DNA of 64,000 nt from Anniella stebbinsi (Eukaryota > Chordata > Lepidosauria > Squamata > Anniellidae): contig JARDYH010000002.1 in assembly GCA_029215795.1 (NCBI GenBank), forward strand, positions 277,396,310-277,460,309. The letters run 5' to 3'. Shown here in pieces: positions 20,791-32,790 of this stretch (position 1 is its first letter; each line of letters begins with the position of its first letter). The position numbers were made by a program, and so were the translations under genes. The notes below the pieces were generated by a model. That model was not told the DNA's origin, did not search any database, and saw nothing but the letters and a program-made list of their open reading frames with translations.

Positions 20791-22394
20791 GCACAACAGA
20801 TGCAGCAAGATTTACATGCTCAAAAACCAGAACTGAACAACATAACCAGTTCCACTTGAGAAGGAACCGGCATCCAGTGGTCCTTCTCACAGGGCCAGAC
20901 TAAACATTCTCCTAATCACACATGGTATAGCTATGCATGGTAGCTTTCTTTGTTCTTTTGTAAGCATATGTGGCCCTGATACCTAAGTCTATTTCTTACC
21001 TGGCAGTATGGCAATTTCTCTGCCATGAAGGTTTGGTAGCCTCTTTGCTCTACTGTGTTCATTTGTGGGAGACACATTTGTAACACTTATGTAAGGAAGA
21101 CTCTAAATCAAAATGACATGTTCTCCTATAGTTTAACTAGATGAATAGATCACATCTGCAGAAAATTTACAGTCTGTAACCTATAAATTACGCCCACATA
21201 TTGACCAGTTTTTAAATAAGATGAATGGTTTGTGTACTTGATGGCTAGCCTAGATTTTTAGTTTTTCTGGAGAGTGATCTAAAAAGGCCCTCAAACCATG
21301 TTTTTCGATGAGTTCTTATAATTAGAAAGCACGAACTTTGTGTAAACAAAATTTATTAATAGCATTGTGGAAATGAAATTTATAAATAGCAAGTTTATAA
21401 ATAGCATTTAATGAAAAAGGCCTTTAGAACGGCCTTGGGAAGGGCTGAGGCTGCAATCTTAATACAGAATTAGTCTCCTTGAACTTAGAGGGACTTACTT
21501 CTGAGTGAACATGCCTAGCCAGGGCTTTTGAAATGTGCAACCAGACACAAAACATGTAGCTCTAGAAAAAAAGTGCAGTTCTAAAAGAACTTTTGTGCTA
21601 TTCAAACATTCAAGACATGCAGTAGAAGTTGTATTACTTTCGCAGATATAAAGAGTGAGTGATAGCAATGTGAAAAGTAGAGTGAATCGTCCAAACGCCT
21701 CTGAAAACCACAGACCCTGATCAACCATATTAATTTCTCCTTCCATTGCCAAAGGCACTTCCCACAAACCCCACTGCTACTCTCCACAGAGTATTCACTA
21801 ATATTTCAAAGATCAAGGAAATTATTATAGAACATGGGGTCTCTTTCTTGGCAAGTCACGTGAACTTGTCAGTGTTGTAGCTCTTCATCACACCAGCGAT
21901 TTAGTGCACTCTCACCATGCCTGGTGTGCGGATCTGCAGCATGATACTCACATGACACCATGCCTGTCCTGCTGACACCCCGCCTCTTCCCCAGCCTTTC
22001 CTAGAATGCTAAAAATCTGGATTATTTTCCCTAAGTGCATTTAATGTGCCCTAAGCCTCCGTGTAGTTTTAAAGGAACTGGAGGCTTGAATGGATTGCAT
22101 CATGTCCTGGCAGGGAAAAGCAATTTCTCCCAGCAGCCAGCTCCAAGCCTCAATATAGAACCCAAACCTTGTATCCCAGGCTTGATTTAAAAAAATAATA
22201 ATCATACAATGCCTGAATCTCTGCAGAGACAGGATTGTAATCCCTCGATGCCCCCAAAGAGTCAGACTAAAGGGTTGTTCCATTTTTGCCTGGCAGAAAG
22301 GCAGTCTGGTTAAAATACTCATCTGACAGGACCTGACTGGAGTGAGAAAGAGAAGGGGTGGGGTGGAGTGGAGTAGAGTGGAGTGGAAGAGCAA
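20791..22394. other. no gene; one MITE fragment at 21446-21520
   Basis: Unique DNA except for 21446-21520 (GGCTGCAATCTTAATACAG to TTACTTCTGAGTGAACATGC), a partial copy of the CCTATGCATG MITE family. Confidence 0.45.
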
Positions 22395-22400
22395 AGGAGC

Positions 22401-22432
<32 letters not shown>
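22401..22432. repeat. (TAA)n microsatellite
   Basis: An uninterrupted AAT trinucleotide run next to a LINE tail on its right. It is probably an expansion of the LINE's own tail. Confidence 0.9.
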
Positions 22433-22435
<3 letters not shown>

Positions 22436-22640
22436 TTATTTATTTATTTATTACCCGCCTCTCCCTCTGGATCGAGGTGGGGAACAATAAATATAAATAC
22501 AAAGACCATAAAATAGATATAACATTAAAAACAAATAAAACTAATACATTATTAAAAACATCTTAAAGTTCAACTAGGTAGGCCTGCCGGAAGAGATCAG
22601 TCTTCACTCTCTTAAATTCAAGAAGACTGTGAGGCAAACC
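22433..22640 (-). mobile_element. CR1/L2-group LINE 3' end (GCCTCGATCC tail type)
   Basis: On the minus strand it reads CTTCCGGCAGGCCTACC, then an A/T-rich 3' UTR, then GTTCCCCACCTCGATCCAG, GGAGAGGCGGG and a (TAAA)n tail. The same 3' end occurs at 29225-29400 and 51125-51385. Confidence 0.75.
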
Positions 22641-23019
22641 TGAGGGAAAATTAGGTGTGATGGAGGTCATAAGAGTGGTGTGATGACAGAAAAAAATCCA
22701 ATATGACATTGTGAACAGGGACTTCTATTAGGGCAAAGTGACATGAAACATCTGTGACCAAAAGTATTATCACAGCAAAGCAGCCACGTAGACTCCCATT
22801 GAAAAAGAAAATCTCTTTGAAGCTATTCCCTTGAAAAAACAATCTCCTTGAAGCTAAGAGGACAACACACGAGGACAAAATTGTTGAGAAGAAAGAAATC
22901 TTCTATTTTGATCTATCATTGAAATGAGAGGTCAGCCACATATTGACCTCAGAGAAGCACTTGGGAAGTTTTAGTTTTCAGCTCTCCCAAGATCCTTCTT
23001 CATTCTAGGTGGAAACTTG

Positions 23020-23148
23020 GGCAGGATCTACACTACTGCTTTATAACGGTTTATAACAGTATTGACAACTGTTGAGCCCAGATACATTCCATATACCGCT
23101 TTCAAACCACTTTCCAAGTGCCATATCCTGCTTGGTGTAGATCTGGCC
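23020..23148. mobile_element. Harbinger-like MITE, family D, complete
   Basis: The ends GGCAGGATCTACAC and GTGTAGATCTGGCC are inverted repeats. Identical TTG triplets flank it (23017-23019 and 23149-23151). Only 129 bp. The interior has TTTATAACGGTTTATAACAG and CTTTCAAACCACTTTCCAAG. Confidence 0.85.
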
Positions 23149-23290
23149 TTGTTCTCCATTTCCTTACATATGATGTCAAAAGTCACCTACTCCTTGCCCC
23201 CTCCTCTTTTCTTTCCACAGGCATAACCCTCTAATCAGCTCACTCAGGCAATTGCTTTAGACGCACTAAAAGCACCAAAAGGTGTCCTAG

Positions 23291-23422
23291 GCAGGATCTA
23301 CACTACTGTTTTATAGCGGTATCAAAGTGCACTGACAACTGCTGGGGCCCATGACACATTCCATATACTGCTTTCACACTGCTTTCATAGTGTTATATCC
23401 TGCTTGGTGTAGATGTTTCACC
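23291..23422. mobile_element. Harbinger-like MITE, family D
   Basis: It starts GCAGGATCTACACTACTG after TAG and ends near GGTGTAGATGTTTCACC, where the terminus is diverged. The interior matches 23020-23148. It lies 142 bp to the right of that copy, in the same orientation. Confidence 0.75.
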
Positions 23423-23703
23423 AGAAGGCTATTCTGTGCCTCTTGAAATAAAAGAAGGAATCTCTGCCCTCAAGAAGAACAGTTTTAGCTGTCTGCCCCA
23501 TTGCCTGACTATCCCAGTCCAGTTGTTTGGGCCCTACCAGAAGCCAGAAGAGACAAGTTAAACTAGCAATGAGCAAAACTCTCCAGATGATAAGCATACT
23601 ACTGTTTTCTTCTCCTTGTGCTCTATGGCACGTGTGGTAGAAGAATTACTGTTTCTTTAATAGTTGTTTGTGCTTATTCTAGGTTTAATGTAGTCTATAC
23701 TAA

Positions 23704-24263
23704 GGGCCGATCTACACAGTCCTTTGGAACGTTTTTAAAAGTATTTTAAAACGTTCCAAATAGGTGCGTTCTAGAACGTCTTAGGCCACATTACTGAGTA
23801 CTCACGGTACAGGAGAACAGTCTTCAGTCTTTAAAGCGGTGTATGCGGTCACACGCTGTTCTGCCCTGTCTCTTTCTCTTTCATTTTTTCAGTGAGTTTA
23901 GGGCAAGGCATTGTGGGGGTTGTAGTTCAGTCACCACTTCCTCCTTTGTTCCTCTGTCATACCCTAGCGAGTATAAGGCTAGGCATTGTGGTTGTTGTAG
24001 TTCACTTCCTCTTTCTTACCCACCAATCAACTGCTAAGCATTTGGGCGCTGATCAAGGAAGCACTGCCCCCAGGAATCACAAACGGTAAGGAAGGACACA
24101 TTATTTTACTTAAAACGATTTATTAAAAGTGAAACCGTTGTATATAACTGAAGGGAGTTTTAAAAAACCTCAGATATACAACGTTATAGGGAGTGCGTCA
24201 TGTGGCCCAAAGAGTTTTCATAACCCTTATAAAACGTCAAAAACCTCGTATGTAAATCGGCCC
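23704..24263. mobile_element. Harbinger-like MITE, family C, full length
   Basis: The ends GGGCCGATCTACACAG and TGTAAATCGGCCC are inverted repeats, flanked by identical TAA triplets (23701-23703 and 24264-24266). At 560 bp it matches the 559-bp copy at 54647-55205, which is in the opposite orientation. Inside, GGCATTGTGG..TTGTAGTTCA occurs twice, about 75 bp apart. No transposase. Confidence 0.88.
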
Positions 24264-24559
24264 TAAGAAAGATACGACCTGAGTCCTTCAGATCTGCTTC
24301 ACTACATTTGTGTGTTTGTTGTCCATTTTATATATATCTCACCCCAAATAATTTCACAAGGAAAATGCACAAGTGTGTTGACATGTTGTGCACTATGCAG
24401 GCAAATTACAATCATATGCCACTATGCTATTCCAAATTTTCCTTAAAAGAAGCCTGGATTGTGATATGAATCTCCTGCTCATTCATTTCAGGAGCCCATA
24501 CAACCAGATTGCATAGCACTTTCCTGCAAGAAAAGAAGAATCACAAACTCCCGTTCTAG

Positions 24560-25108
24560 GCCATTTCTACAGCAGGCATTTCGCCTCGGATGGTCTTCGG
24601 CTGGTCTCTGTGAATCCAAATGATGCACAGGGACTCCGGGGGGGGGGGGGGCACAGGATTTTCCAGGGATAAGGGAACCCTGGAAAATCCCGAATCTTCT
24701 GCGGTCCCAGGAAGTTCCCGGGACCGCAGGAGATGTCCCCCCCCCCGTCCCAGGTGCTGCCATGCTTACTCATGAATAAGCACAGCAGCACAAATGGGCA
24801 TGGAGCTGCATTGTGTGGCTCAGTGCCCATCAGGGAACAGGGGGGCACCAAATCCGCCATCCCCAGGATGGGGGAAAGGGCTCCCCGATTTTGTTCACAA
24901 GGGTTTTTTTTTTGTCACTTACCTTATCATTGGAGTGATAGAGCGCTCTTCTCTATTTGCCCAAACCACAAAATGGTGGATGTGATGGCCCTGGAGCAGC
25001 CCGGGTCGTCGCACTTCTGATGAGGATTGAGAGCACCGATCCTGGAAGCAACTACTTCCGGGATTGCCTTCCCTATGCCCTCTACAGCCCTATAGTGTAG
25101 AAAGAGCC
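24560..25108. mobile_element. Harbinger-like MITE, family E, full length
   Basis: The ends GCCATTTCTACAGC and TAGTGTAGAAAGAGCC match the 19788 copy. Flanking bases are CTAG and TTAG, a diverged 3-bp duplication. The G-run at 24639-24652 and a C-run near 24736-24745 lie in the otherwise conserved GC-rich interior. 549 bp. Confidence 0.78.
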
Positions 25109-25692
25109 TTAGTCTTAAAGACCCAGAAGAATATGCGTTCTTCTGGACAGCTACAAGACTTGTAATTATGTATTGGAACCAAGGGGTATTTAAAATGATT
25201 ATGGATCACATCCTTTCTGTTAATCCTTCTAAGCCCCCGCCCAGGAAATGTGGGACTCCAATTTGTATGTTTGGGTAAATCCTTCCCCACTCACATGCCT
25301 GAGACGTAAACAAATTAATAGGTGTATAAAATGATTTATTCAAATACAGTGAAATGAACAATAGCAGGGGGGAACCTAGGGCTGTGTACAGCCTCCCCAA
25401 CTCGCCTCGGAGTCTGTTTCGGAGCCTCCAAAACAGCCCAAATTCAACTTGGGGCACTTTTGGTGGAGGTGCCTGAGTCACCTTGGCATTGAAGCCAAAG
25501 CAAGATTTGGGCCCTGTGGTGCAGGTTAGCCTTGCAGGTTTCTGGGTTCTGGCTATGCGGCTGATACCCAGAAAAGCCAGGCACAAGGCCGACTGGGAAT
25601 CCATTGGACTCCCCGCTCTCCATAGCCCCTCCCCCTCACTCAGATTCATAAATTTGGGCCAAGGTGGTGCACAGCCCCAGGAAAAACTCACT
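25109..25692. other. no gene supported
   Basis: A 161-codon minus-strand frame (25206-25691) crosses this stretch but has no recognisable domain, and a 77-codon plus-strand frame overlaps it. Other sequence is unique. Confidence 0.45.
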
Positions 25693-25750
25693 GAGCTATC
25701 TACACTACTGCTTTAAAATGGTTTATAACAGTTTTAGTGTAGATAGGCTC
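25693..25750. mobile_element. 58-bp minimal Harbinger-like MITE
   Basis: The termini GAGCTATCTACACTA and TAGTGTAGATAGGCTC face each other, with only about 27 bp (CTGCTTTAAAATGG..) between them. The interior resembles the left end of family D. Flanking bases share CT. Confidence 0.6.
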
Positions 25751-25961
25751 GCTGTCTTGTCAAAAACAAGCAATGGCACTTCCACAGCTAAAGGAAACTT
25801 TGCCCCAAAGCCTATGTGAACAGCTGAATATACAGATATCTGACCACCCATTAGATTAAATGCATTGCTTGCAATGATATCAGGGTTTTTTTGTTTTGTT
25901 TTTTGTTTTAAAAAAGAAATGAACACTAAATGAAGCCTTCCCATAGAAATGATAAGACGTG

Positions 25962-26092
25962 GGCCAGATCTACACTAAGCAGAATATTATACTATGAAAG
26001 TGGTTTGAAAGCAGTATATGGAATGTGGACTGTGCCCCAACAGCTGTCAGTGCACTTCGATACCACTATAAAGCAGTACTGTAAATCCTGCC
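25962..26092. mobile_element. Harbinger-like MITE, family D, reverse orientation
   Basis: It starts GGCCAGATCTACAC, continues AAGCAGAATATTATACTATG and ends CTGTAAATCCTGCC. Flanking triplets are close to TGG and TTG. Interior CAACAGCTGTCAGTGCACTT matches the reverse of 23020-23148. Confidence 0.75.
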
Positions 26093-26182
26093 TTGGTTCT
26101 GGATTGAATATAGGCAGCTTTGTGCCTGCATGGCTTGTGTATGTGAGGAACTGTGGATCTACAGCATACTGTCTAAGTCATA

Positions 26183-26549
26183 GAGCGTCATCATACAAGT
26201 GTTTTATCGCACGTTCATTACTGCCCACTCACGGTTTTTCATGGGTCCTTTTGATGATGCCATCTGCCTCTTGCACATCTCCTGCTCCTTCTGCTTTTCT
26301 TTCCACAAAAAAACCACCCCTGTAAATCCATTTGGGGGGGTGGGGGGTTGGAAGCGGTCGCCATTTCCTGCTGTGTGCAGGAAAAGCAGCGCGATAAAAA
26401 TGGCCCATGAATGGGCCACATTGTCAGCATTTATTTCCTCTTTCTTCCCTTGTGTGAAGAAAGAGGAAGTATCATGGGACAGAAGCATGAGCTTGGGGAG
26501 GGAGAAACGATGGTAAGGAAATGCAATTTCCCCCTGTCTGATGACGCTC
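26183..26549. mobile_element. Harbinger-like MITE, family G
   Basis: The termini GAGCGTCATCATAC and CTGATGACGCTC are inverted repeats with identical ATA flanks (26180-26182 and 26550-26552). The interior has GCCCACTCACGGTTTTTCAT and a pair of inverted AGGAAATGG / CCATTTCCTG segments. Related to 57673-58031 and 49121-49457. Its 367 bp hold no real gene. Confidence 0.82.
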
Positions 26550-26957
26550 ATATACAAACCCTGTCACACTTTGGCTATTTGAGAAAGCTAAATTGTGCTG
26601 AAAAGTATATCCATCACCCCCACCCCACACACACACCCTCCGGCAAGAAAAAGAAGAAAGCAGAGATGTACAGTTGTACTGAGCACAGGTGCGTTTCTGT
26701 TTTATTGCTATAGCAATTACTCTGGTAATATTTGAAACAATAGCCTCATGTCTCATAAACCAGATGCTACATAATTACACTGCCACATAAACTAGAAGTA
26801 GCTTGGTCACCATGAATGTGTTACCCACTCAAAAATCAGCTCCTTAACGTTCGCTGTTTTACTGCAAGGAAAAATAAATCAGTAAACCAGGAGAAACGCA
26901 GCTGAAATAGAGAATGTAATGTCTACTACAAAATAAGGTCAAGATACACCCAAAATA

Positions 26958-27475
26958 ATAGTGCAACCTTATACGTGTTTACTCAGAAGTCTCACTGACA
27001 CTGCTTCAGGGGGAAAACACTGTACCATCTAGGGTGGATGGTTTCACCTGCTCCCATTGCCCCTGCCCCCAGGCCTGCAGACCTTTTAAAGCAAGGCTGG
27101 AGCTGCAACTTGGGAGGCATTGCTTCAGGGGAGAAACGCTGTTCCAAAGCATTTTTTTTCCCATCTGCTCTGCTCCATTTTATGGGAAACCTCATAAAGA
27201 ACTGGGGATTATTCTAGCTGTTCACTGGCATTTTTGCTTTTGGACATGAAGAAATTGTGTTCAGGCTTTAGGTTTTTTTAAATTTTAACTAGTCGTTGTG
27301 ATATTTGTACTTTAAACTTGCATTTAGTGTATTATTTGAATATTGCATGTGCATATTTGTCTATTATTGTGACCTGTTTTGGGGGGCTCTTCTTGGCCAA
27401 AAGGCGGCATAGAGATAACATGACACTGTGTTCAGTAGGGTTTACTCCCAGGTAAGTTTGCATAGGATTGCAGCC
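26958..27475. mobile_element. MITE fragments flanking an old LINE-like tail
   Basis: Fragments of the CCTATGCATG MITE lie at 26958-27000 (GTGCAACCTTATACG) and 27428-27474 (AGTAGGGTTTACTCCCAGG, GCATAGGATTGCAGCC). Between them, 27361-27420 resembles a LINE tail (TGACCTGTTTTGGGGGGC and GCGGCATAGAG). Confidence 0.5.
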
Positions 27476-27478
27476 AAA

Positions 27479-27833
27479 GGCTACCTCCACAAGAGAGGTT
27501 TAATGCTCTTTGAAGGCTCATTATAAATTTTACCTCCACACCAGCGGAGCGCAAAACGGGCGTAGAGGCGCGTTATCTCCCGGATTATGCGCATTATCGA
27601 ATGCGCGTTAAATAGCGACTTTTATTTTGCTCCGGCCGTTAAAGCTCATTTTTGCAGTGTGAACAAGCGATTATGCGCGTTAACTTCTTGTAAAGCGCTT
27701 TTTGGACATCAATTAATGCGCTTCGCCGCCTCTCGCCGCCTCCCGTGCAGAGGGATTAGGAGTAAATGCGCCTCCGCAATAATGCGCATAATCCCTGAAC
27801 CGGGCGCAAAAGCGCATCCTTGTGGAGGGGGCC
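27479..27833. mobile_element. Harbinger-like MITE, family B, full length
   Basis: The ends GGCTACCTCCACAAGAG and CCTTGTGGAGGGGGCC form terminal inverted repeats, with AAA on both sides (27476-27478 and 27834-27836). The interior is rich in GCGC and in repeats of ATGCGCATAA. At 355 bp it matches 63460-63816 in length. The 144-codon frame starting inside has no recognisable domain. Confidence 0.82.
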
Positions 27834-28083
27834 AAAGACACAACCTTCGGGTTTCATCTCTTTCTCTCTTTCCCCTGTGTATTGCTCTGCCTAAGGCAAC
27901 CACTTCCCCACCCTGTTGGCAGCTACAGGCAGTAAATTGGTTCCTTCAAGGGAAAAGCCCACTGCTACTGCAGGATGATCAAGCAGGGAAGAAAAATCCT
28001 GCCCCTTCCATCAGGGTGTAGTACTACATGCAAGGGGAGAATCAGTCAGCAGATGCAAGTGTACAATTGCTGACTGATTAATA

Positions 28084-28410
28084 CAGGGGTGGGAATCCAG
28101 GAGGAGTTTTCCCAGGAGGCCCCACCCTTTCCCTGGCCCCTCTCCCTTTCCCCCAACTGCCAATCAGCAACTATTTGTTTGATGGTTTCCCAGTTTTCCC
28201 TCATTCTAAAAGGTTGCAATGTTTCTTCTAAGTCTTAATTACCGGCAGTAAAAACATTAATCTGTAATACACAGATATTTTGGGTGATTTTGTGGGCTCC
28301 ACCCCTTTTACCCTACCCACCAAGCCCTAACCCACCACAGGAATGCTGCCCCTGAGAGTTTCTCCAAAATTGAATTCAGCCCTTGGGATTAAAGAGGTTC
28401 CCCACTCCTG
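28084..28410. mobile_element. hAT (Charlie-like) MITE
   Basis: The left end CAGGGGTGGGAATCC and right end GGTTCCCCACTCCTG form a terminal inverted repeat. Flanking 8-mers GATTAATA and GGTTAATG match at 6 of 8. The interior includes ATTCTAAAAGGTTGCAATG, also seen in diverged form at 56859-57235. Confidence 0.72.
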
Positions 28411-29224
28411 GGTTAATGGCTCCTGTTGACATCACCAGTTCACATCCAAAGGCTTCTAGCAACTTAGCATTTGTGCAACATGGAATGAGACATGCCTGCA
28501 CCCCTGTCCCGTAACCATTCTCTTGGGACATCTTCAAGATGCTTTTGGAAGCTACTCGCCATAACCTGGTTTTGTCTGGCGTGGTCAACAAGTAGCAAAA
28601 CCACAATCTGCTCTCAGAGTTAGATGGATGGAGCATTTTCAGGGTGTGCCTAGAATCCCTAGTCCCACTCCAATGGTGTGGATTCTGGTTGGAGCAGATT
28701 TCAGGAGCATCCTATGTACCACATAAGTGACCTATTTGAAGAGCAAGATGAAATGACAGCCTCAAAGAGTTAAAAAAAAATTATTTAAAAAAATCTGTTT
28801 TTAGTCCAGCATATAAAAAGGACAGAATCACAGCACATTCTTCTCCATGCTGATATCACAAATTCTGGGAATGAAGTAGCCAAATTGTGATGAATAATTC
28901 AATATGTTAAAGAGGAAATCCATTAAAAAGAGGAATAATGGGGGAAAGTGGTATTAAGGCATGCATGTTTGTGGCGACATGTTTCAAATATTGAAAATCC
29001 TACAGTTTTTTTTTCTTCTGTCCAATCCAAAGAGAGAGAGAAAATAGCATATTGTTTATTTAACCATTACTTTTTGTGTGTGTGTGGATACCATTAAAGT
29101 TACAACATGCAGCTCTAATGAGTTAGATGTAAACTAAGAAACAGACGTATCCACATCACACTTTGGCCTCATTCACTCATAAGGCCGTGAAGCCGTGAAG
29201 ACTGCTTCATGTGAAGACTGCTCT
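28411..29224. other. no gene recognised
   Basis: Unique DNA. The 86-codon minus-strand frame at 28376-28636 has no domain. A small tandem duplication GCCGTGAAGCCGTGAAG lies near 29183-29199. Confidence 0.4.
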
Positions 29225-29400
29225 CTTCCGGCAGGCCTATCCAGTTTAATTTTAAGATGTTTTTAATAATGTATTTGTTTTTATCTGTTTTAATGGTTTA
29301 TCTATTTTATTGTTTTTATATTTATATTTAGTGTTGTTCCCCGCCTCGATCTAGATGGAGAGGCGGGTTAGAAATGAAATAAATAAATAAATAAAATAAG
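29225..29400 (+). mobile_element. CR1/L2-group LINE 3' end (GCCTCGATCT tail type)
   Basis: CTTCCGGCAGGCCTATCC is followed by a T-rich 3' UTR, then GTTCCCCGCCTCGATCTAG, GGAGAGGCGGG and a (AAAT)n tail at 29376-29398. Confidence 0.75.
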
Positions 29401-29626
29401 GAGTTTTGAATTTGTTAAGTTATTTCTCAGTAGACAGAAAGATGAAATTTGGTACATAATGTAATCCAGGGCACCATGATTATCCAAAGAATTGAGTGTT
29501 CTTATGAATCTTAACCCAAACCTGGAAGCTCGTAAGAGCAGCCAATATGTCAAGACACCTATCTTTGAGAACACAGATGTGTGAAAACTCCACCTTCACC
29601 TATTCCAATAGTCCATGGTTTAGAGC

Positions 29627-29930
29627 AGGGATAGGCAACCCCTTTGGAACTGAGGGCACATCTGGCATTTTAAGAATGGATGGAGCACAAAATGGCTGCC
29701 ATGGGAGGCATGGCAAAAGACAAGTAACCTGCTCTAAAGACTCTGTTTCTACTAGGCAGAGGTGGAATCCGAGTCACAACACACTAAACTCCTTTGAACC
29801 AACGGTTTTCAGCACTAACAGAAGCTTGTTTCACGTTGTTGTTGTTGTTGTTGTTGTCATCGTTGTTATTAAGTAGGAAGGGTAGGGCACTTGGTAGGGG
29901 CCAAGAAATTGTCCAGGGACGTACTGGTGC
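29627..29930. mobile_element. hAT-like MITE remnant with (GTT)n
   Basis: The left part CAGGGATAGGCAACCCC resembles a hAT terminus. ACAAAATGGCTGCCATGGGA follows. A (GTT)n run sits at 29837-29858. The right end is unclear. Confidence 0.45.
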
Positions 29931-29967
29931 CTGCAGCCCTTGTTTAGAGGGTTGGGAGTTAGGGAAA

Positions 29968-30212
29968 TAAGAAGCTGCCCTATACTATTTGGTTTCATCA
30001 AGCTCAGTATGATCAACCCTAGCCTTCTCCTGGAGTTTTGTACTTCAGTTCCCATCAACCCAAACCAGCAAGACCAATGCTGATCTACACTTACTGGCAG
30101 GAACTCTCCAGGGTTTCATACAGGACTCTTACCCAGCTCTACCTAAACCCCTCCTGGATTGTACTTTGGACTGTTTGAAAACCACATGCTCTTGCCCCTG
30201 AGCTCTGTCCGT
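29968..30212 (-). mobile_element. tRNA-derived SINE, reverse orientation, interrupted
   Basis: On the minus strand GAGCTCAGGGGCAAGAGCAT begins the copy. CTGGAGAGTTCCTGCCAG and the ..AAATAGTATAGGGCAGCTTC end follow. About 65 bp near 30010-30075 (TTCAGTTCCCATCAACCC) look like an inserted MITE fragment. Confidence 0.55.
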
Positions 30213-31839
30213 TCTAGTTTTGATTCCTGAGGACAAAACTTCATTTGCAAGTCATCAATTTGCTTTATGTAAAAATGCAGTTCCTTTTTAGCTGGACCCA
30301 GAGTCTGCAGAGTGCTGGATGATGTCTGAAGTTGAAACAAACCAGAGTACAGAGCTATCAGCTGCTGATAGGAGGACACAGGAACCAAGCAGGAGTGATC
30401 ATATATCTGATAGATGGTTTTCACTTAGCAGCTCAGAGCCAGGTTGTGCTTGACCTGCCAGATTCTTTCCCAGGGATTATCAATGCTGTTTCAACAAGCA
30501 CAATCTGAGCCCTGTATTCCCAAGGAGGGCTGATGCCCTAGGAAAACTAAAGGGGCTGCAGTCCAACAAACAGCAAGGCTGCTTAAACCTCAGTAAACTC
30601 AGTGGGATGACAACAGCCTCATCATGTACAAGATTGACTTGAGTGATTTAAAACCCAGGGATCAACTAATCAATCCTTGTGCTAATGTATGAAAATGACA
30701 AGGCCTCACTCCGACTCTTCTAACCTGGTCTTTTCTTTTTCTATTGACACCACATAAACATATGCCATAAAAGAGGACAATCTAATTACACCTGTTAAGC
30801 AGAATGGAATGGCAAACTTCCTACTTTCGTGTCCCCATTTCTATATCTAATGTTATTGTAACTGTGGCCTTGTTATGTAATGGACAGCTTACCCCTCTTA
30901 TAGTTTAATTCCAAACATGAGAGTTGGTGGTTATGTTCACATCTGCATACCACAGCAGGGGCCGAGGCATCCTGAAAGAAGCAATCACTTGACCCTGGCA
31001 TCATGTGGACACACAGTGGCAATCTTGAAGGAAGTCACAATTGGATGACTCATCCGTGACTTGAAACGAACCGGAATTCTTCATCTTGGGAGCAGTACCA
31101 CAATTACGAAGGATGAATACAAGAACGAAAGTTGTTTATCTCTCTTCAGAAGAATATGCAAGAGAGATCTCCAACTGTGGATACACTGAAATCTTCCTTT
31201 TGGGGCACCAAGTGCAGCGACTAGGCCAGCTGACAAAAACATACACCCCTGAGGAGTATTTTCTATGGGAATAAAAACCTAGATTTCATACTTTTAATGA
31301 CAACAGAGAATGTGTTGATATTGTGAATGCTCCTTATGTCTAGAAAATTCTTAAAATCCAAGAGGCACTGGACATCCTTGATTCCACATAGATCTTTGAT
31401 GTTTGTTCTTTTCAATGGTGCATCTTCTTGCTTCATCTCGACAATGTGTGCCATTCAGGTTGTAATCATCTTTGCCTTTGTTTTAATGCTGAATTCATAA
31501 TACTGGACATTCTTGAGCTACCTTGCAGCAATCGTCACATATGCTATGGAAGAAGCCATATTTAAAACCAAAGAAATTCCAACTGCCAAAATGAATCAGT
31601 AACATTAAATCTATGGGGTCCCTTTTGTTGATTAATAAAAGGCACTTATTAAAAGTCTACATTGCAGCTCCCAATGCCATCATTATCACCACCCTGTCAA
31701 GGTACATAGTATCCAATACCAGCCAGATTATTTTTGCACCTGAAACAGGAAAAAACCACAGCTGCCTCTATCCCTTCCTGGCAATAAAGAACACAATAAT
31801 AATAAATTAAATAACAAGCTCTTTGCTGCCCTTTTATGA
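30213..31839. other. no gene recognised; one 62-codon orphan frame
   Basis: The plus-strand frame at 31086-31274 (MGAVPQLRRMNTRTKVVYLS start) reads as ordinary protein-like sequence, but I recognise no family and see no splice or promoter support. The rest is unique. Confidence 0.35.
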
Positions 31840-31841
31840 CA

Positions 31842-31905
31842 CCCAAAATCTACTACCTGAAGCAGCCATTTCACTCTACCTAATGGAAGGGCCGGCCCTA
31901 CATCA
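31842..31905. mobile_element. hAT-like fragment (GCCGGCCCTAC family)
   Basis: CAAAATCTACTACCTGAAGC and GGAAGGGCCGGCCCTAC match fragments at 39010-39072 and 61040-61098 and the longer copy at 43895-44165. Confidence 0.5.
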
Positions 31906-32641
31906 CAGCTTTTATGTTAACATGGAAGAATATACAGTTAATTATATTCTTTGAATTTATTCCTCTTATCTTATTTCAGAGTGTTCCCAGTAGAGTCCTG
32001 ATCGTGTGGAAGACTATTCACGAGTAGTTGTTCATATGTAGGCTTCTTCTCTGCAGATAGTCCATGCCAACAAGTGAATGTCTTGGGGCGGGAGCCAGGA
32101 CAGTACTCTGCTGAACCCCCCCATCCACCCACCCACTGCTGAAGCCACCTGCCTGCCTGCTCACCACCGGAGCTTCTGGGCCACCCACCCACCACTCTAT
32201 AGAAGGAGGACGATTTCTACTTAATACTTCAAAACAAATCACATCATTTTAGGGCTAAGTTTAGAAAGACAATTAAAAAATCTTCTTTCTGTATAGGAGG
32301 GAATAAATCTTAATTATTTATTTGATTCAGCAGAAGAATTTATTATGGGTTATGTGTGAGCATCTTTATATTGATTAAGCCGGTTTTAGTCCATGATTTT
32401 AATAATTTGTTTCAAATATATGTCAAATGAACCTAATGCCAAATTGAGTAAGAAAAACTGTAAACTAATGTCTCTTACCCCTCAACTATCTTCCATCACT
32501 GAGTGGAACAGTTCAAGGAAATTCAACCCACTGCTGAATTTTATTTCTTAAAACCATTTTACATTCAAATTGCATTACAAGGAGTGCAAAAATGGCACAG
32601 CCTTAGGTATGCCATTGTGACTATGGATACAATCAATTTTC

Positions 32642-32644
32642 TTT

Positions 32645-32691
<47 letters not shown>
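32642..32691. repeat. (TTTC)n microsatellite
   Basis: About 12 units of a tetranucleotide, followed at once by a CCTATGTATG MITE fragment (32697-32790). Confidence 0.95.
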
Positions 32692-32696
32692 GGTGA

Positions 32697-32790
32697 TATC
32701 CTATGTATGTTTAGACAAAAAAAAGTCCTAGAACTCTCAGTATTCCCCAGCCAACCAGAAAGCTATTGTGGGTGTATTGTACCCTTTATC
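32697..32790. mobile_element. palindromic MITE fragment (CCTATGCATG family)
   Basis: TATCCTATGTATGTTTAGAC and AAAAAAAGTCCTAGAACTC match the left arm of the 19485-19600 element. The right arm is degraded (GTATTGTACCCTT). Confidence 0.55.

Noticed and set aside
25206..25691. 161-codon minus-strand open frame
   Set aside because: No domain, no homology I recognise, and it overlaps another frame on the opposite strand.
27587..28021. 144-codon plus-strand frame
   Set aside because: Its first half is inside a family B MITE, so it is a repeat artefact.
31086..31274. 62-codon frame with protein-like composition
   Set aside because: Too short without a recognised family, splice sites or promoter; kept only as a note.
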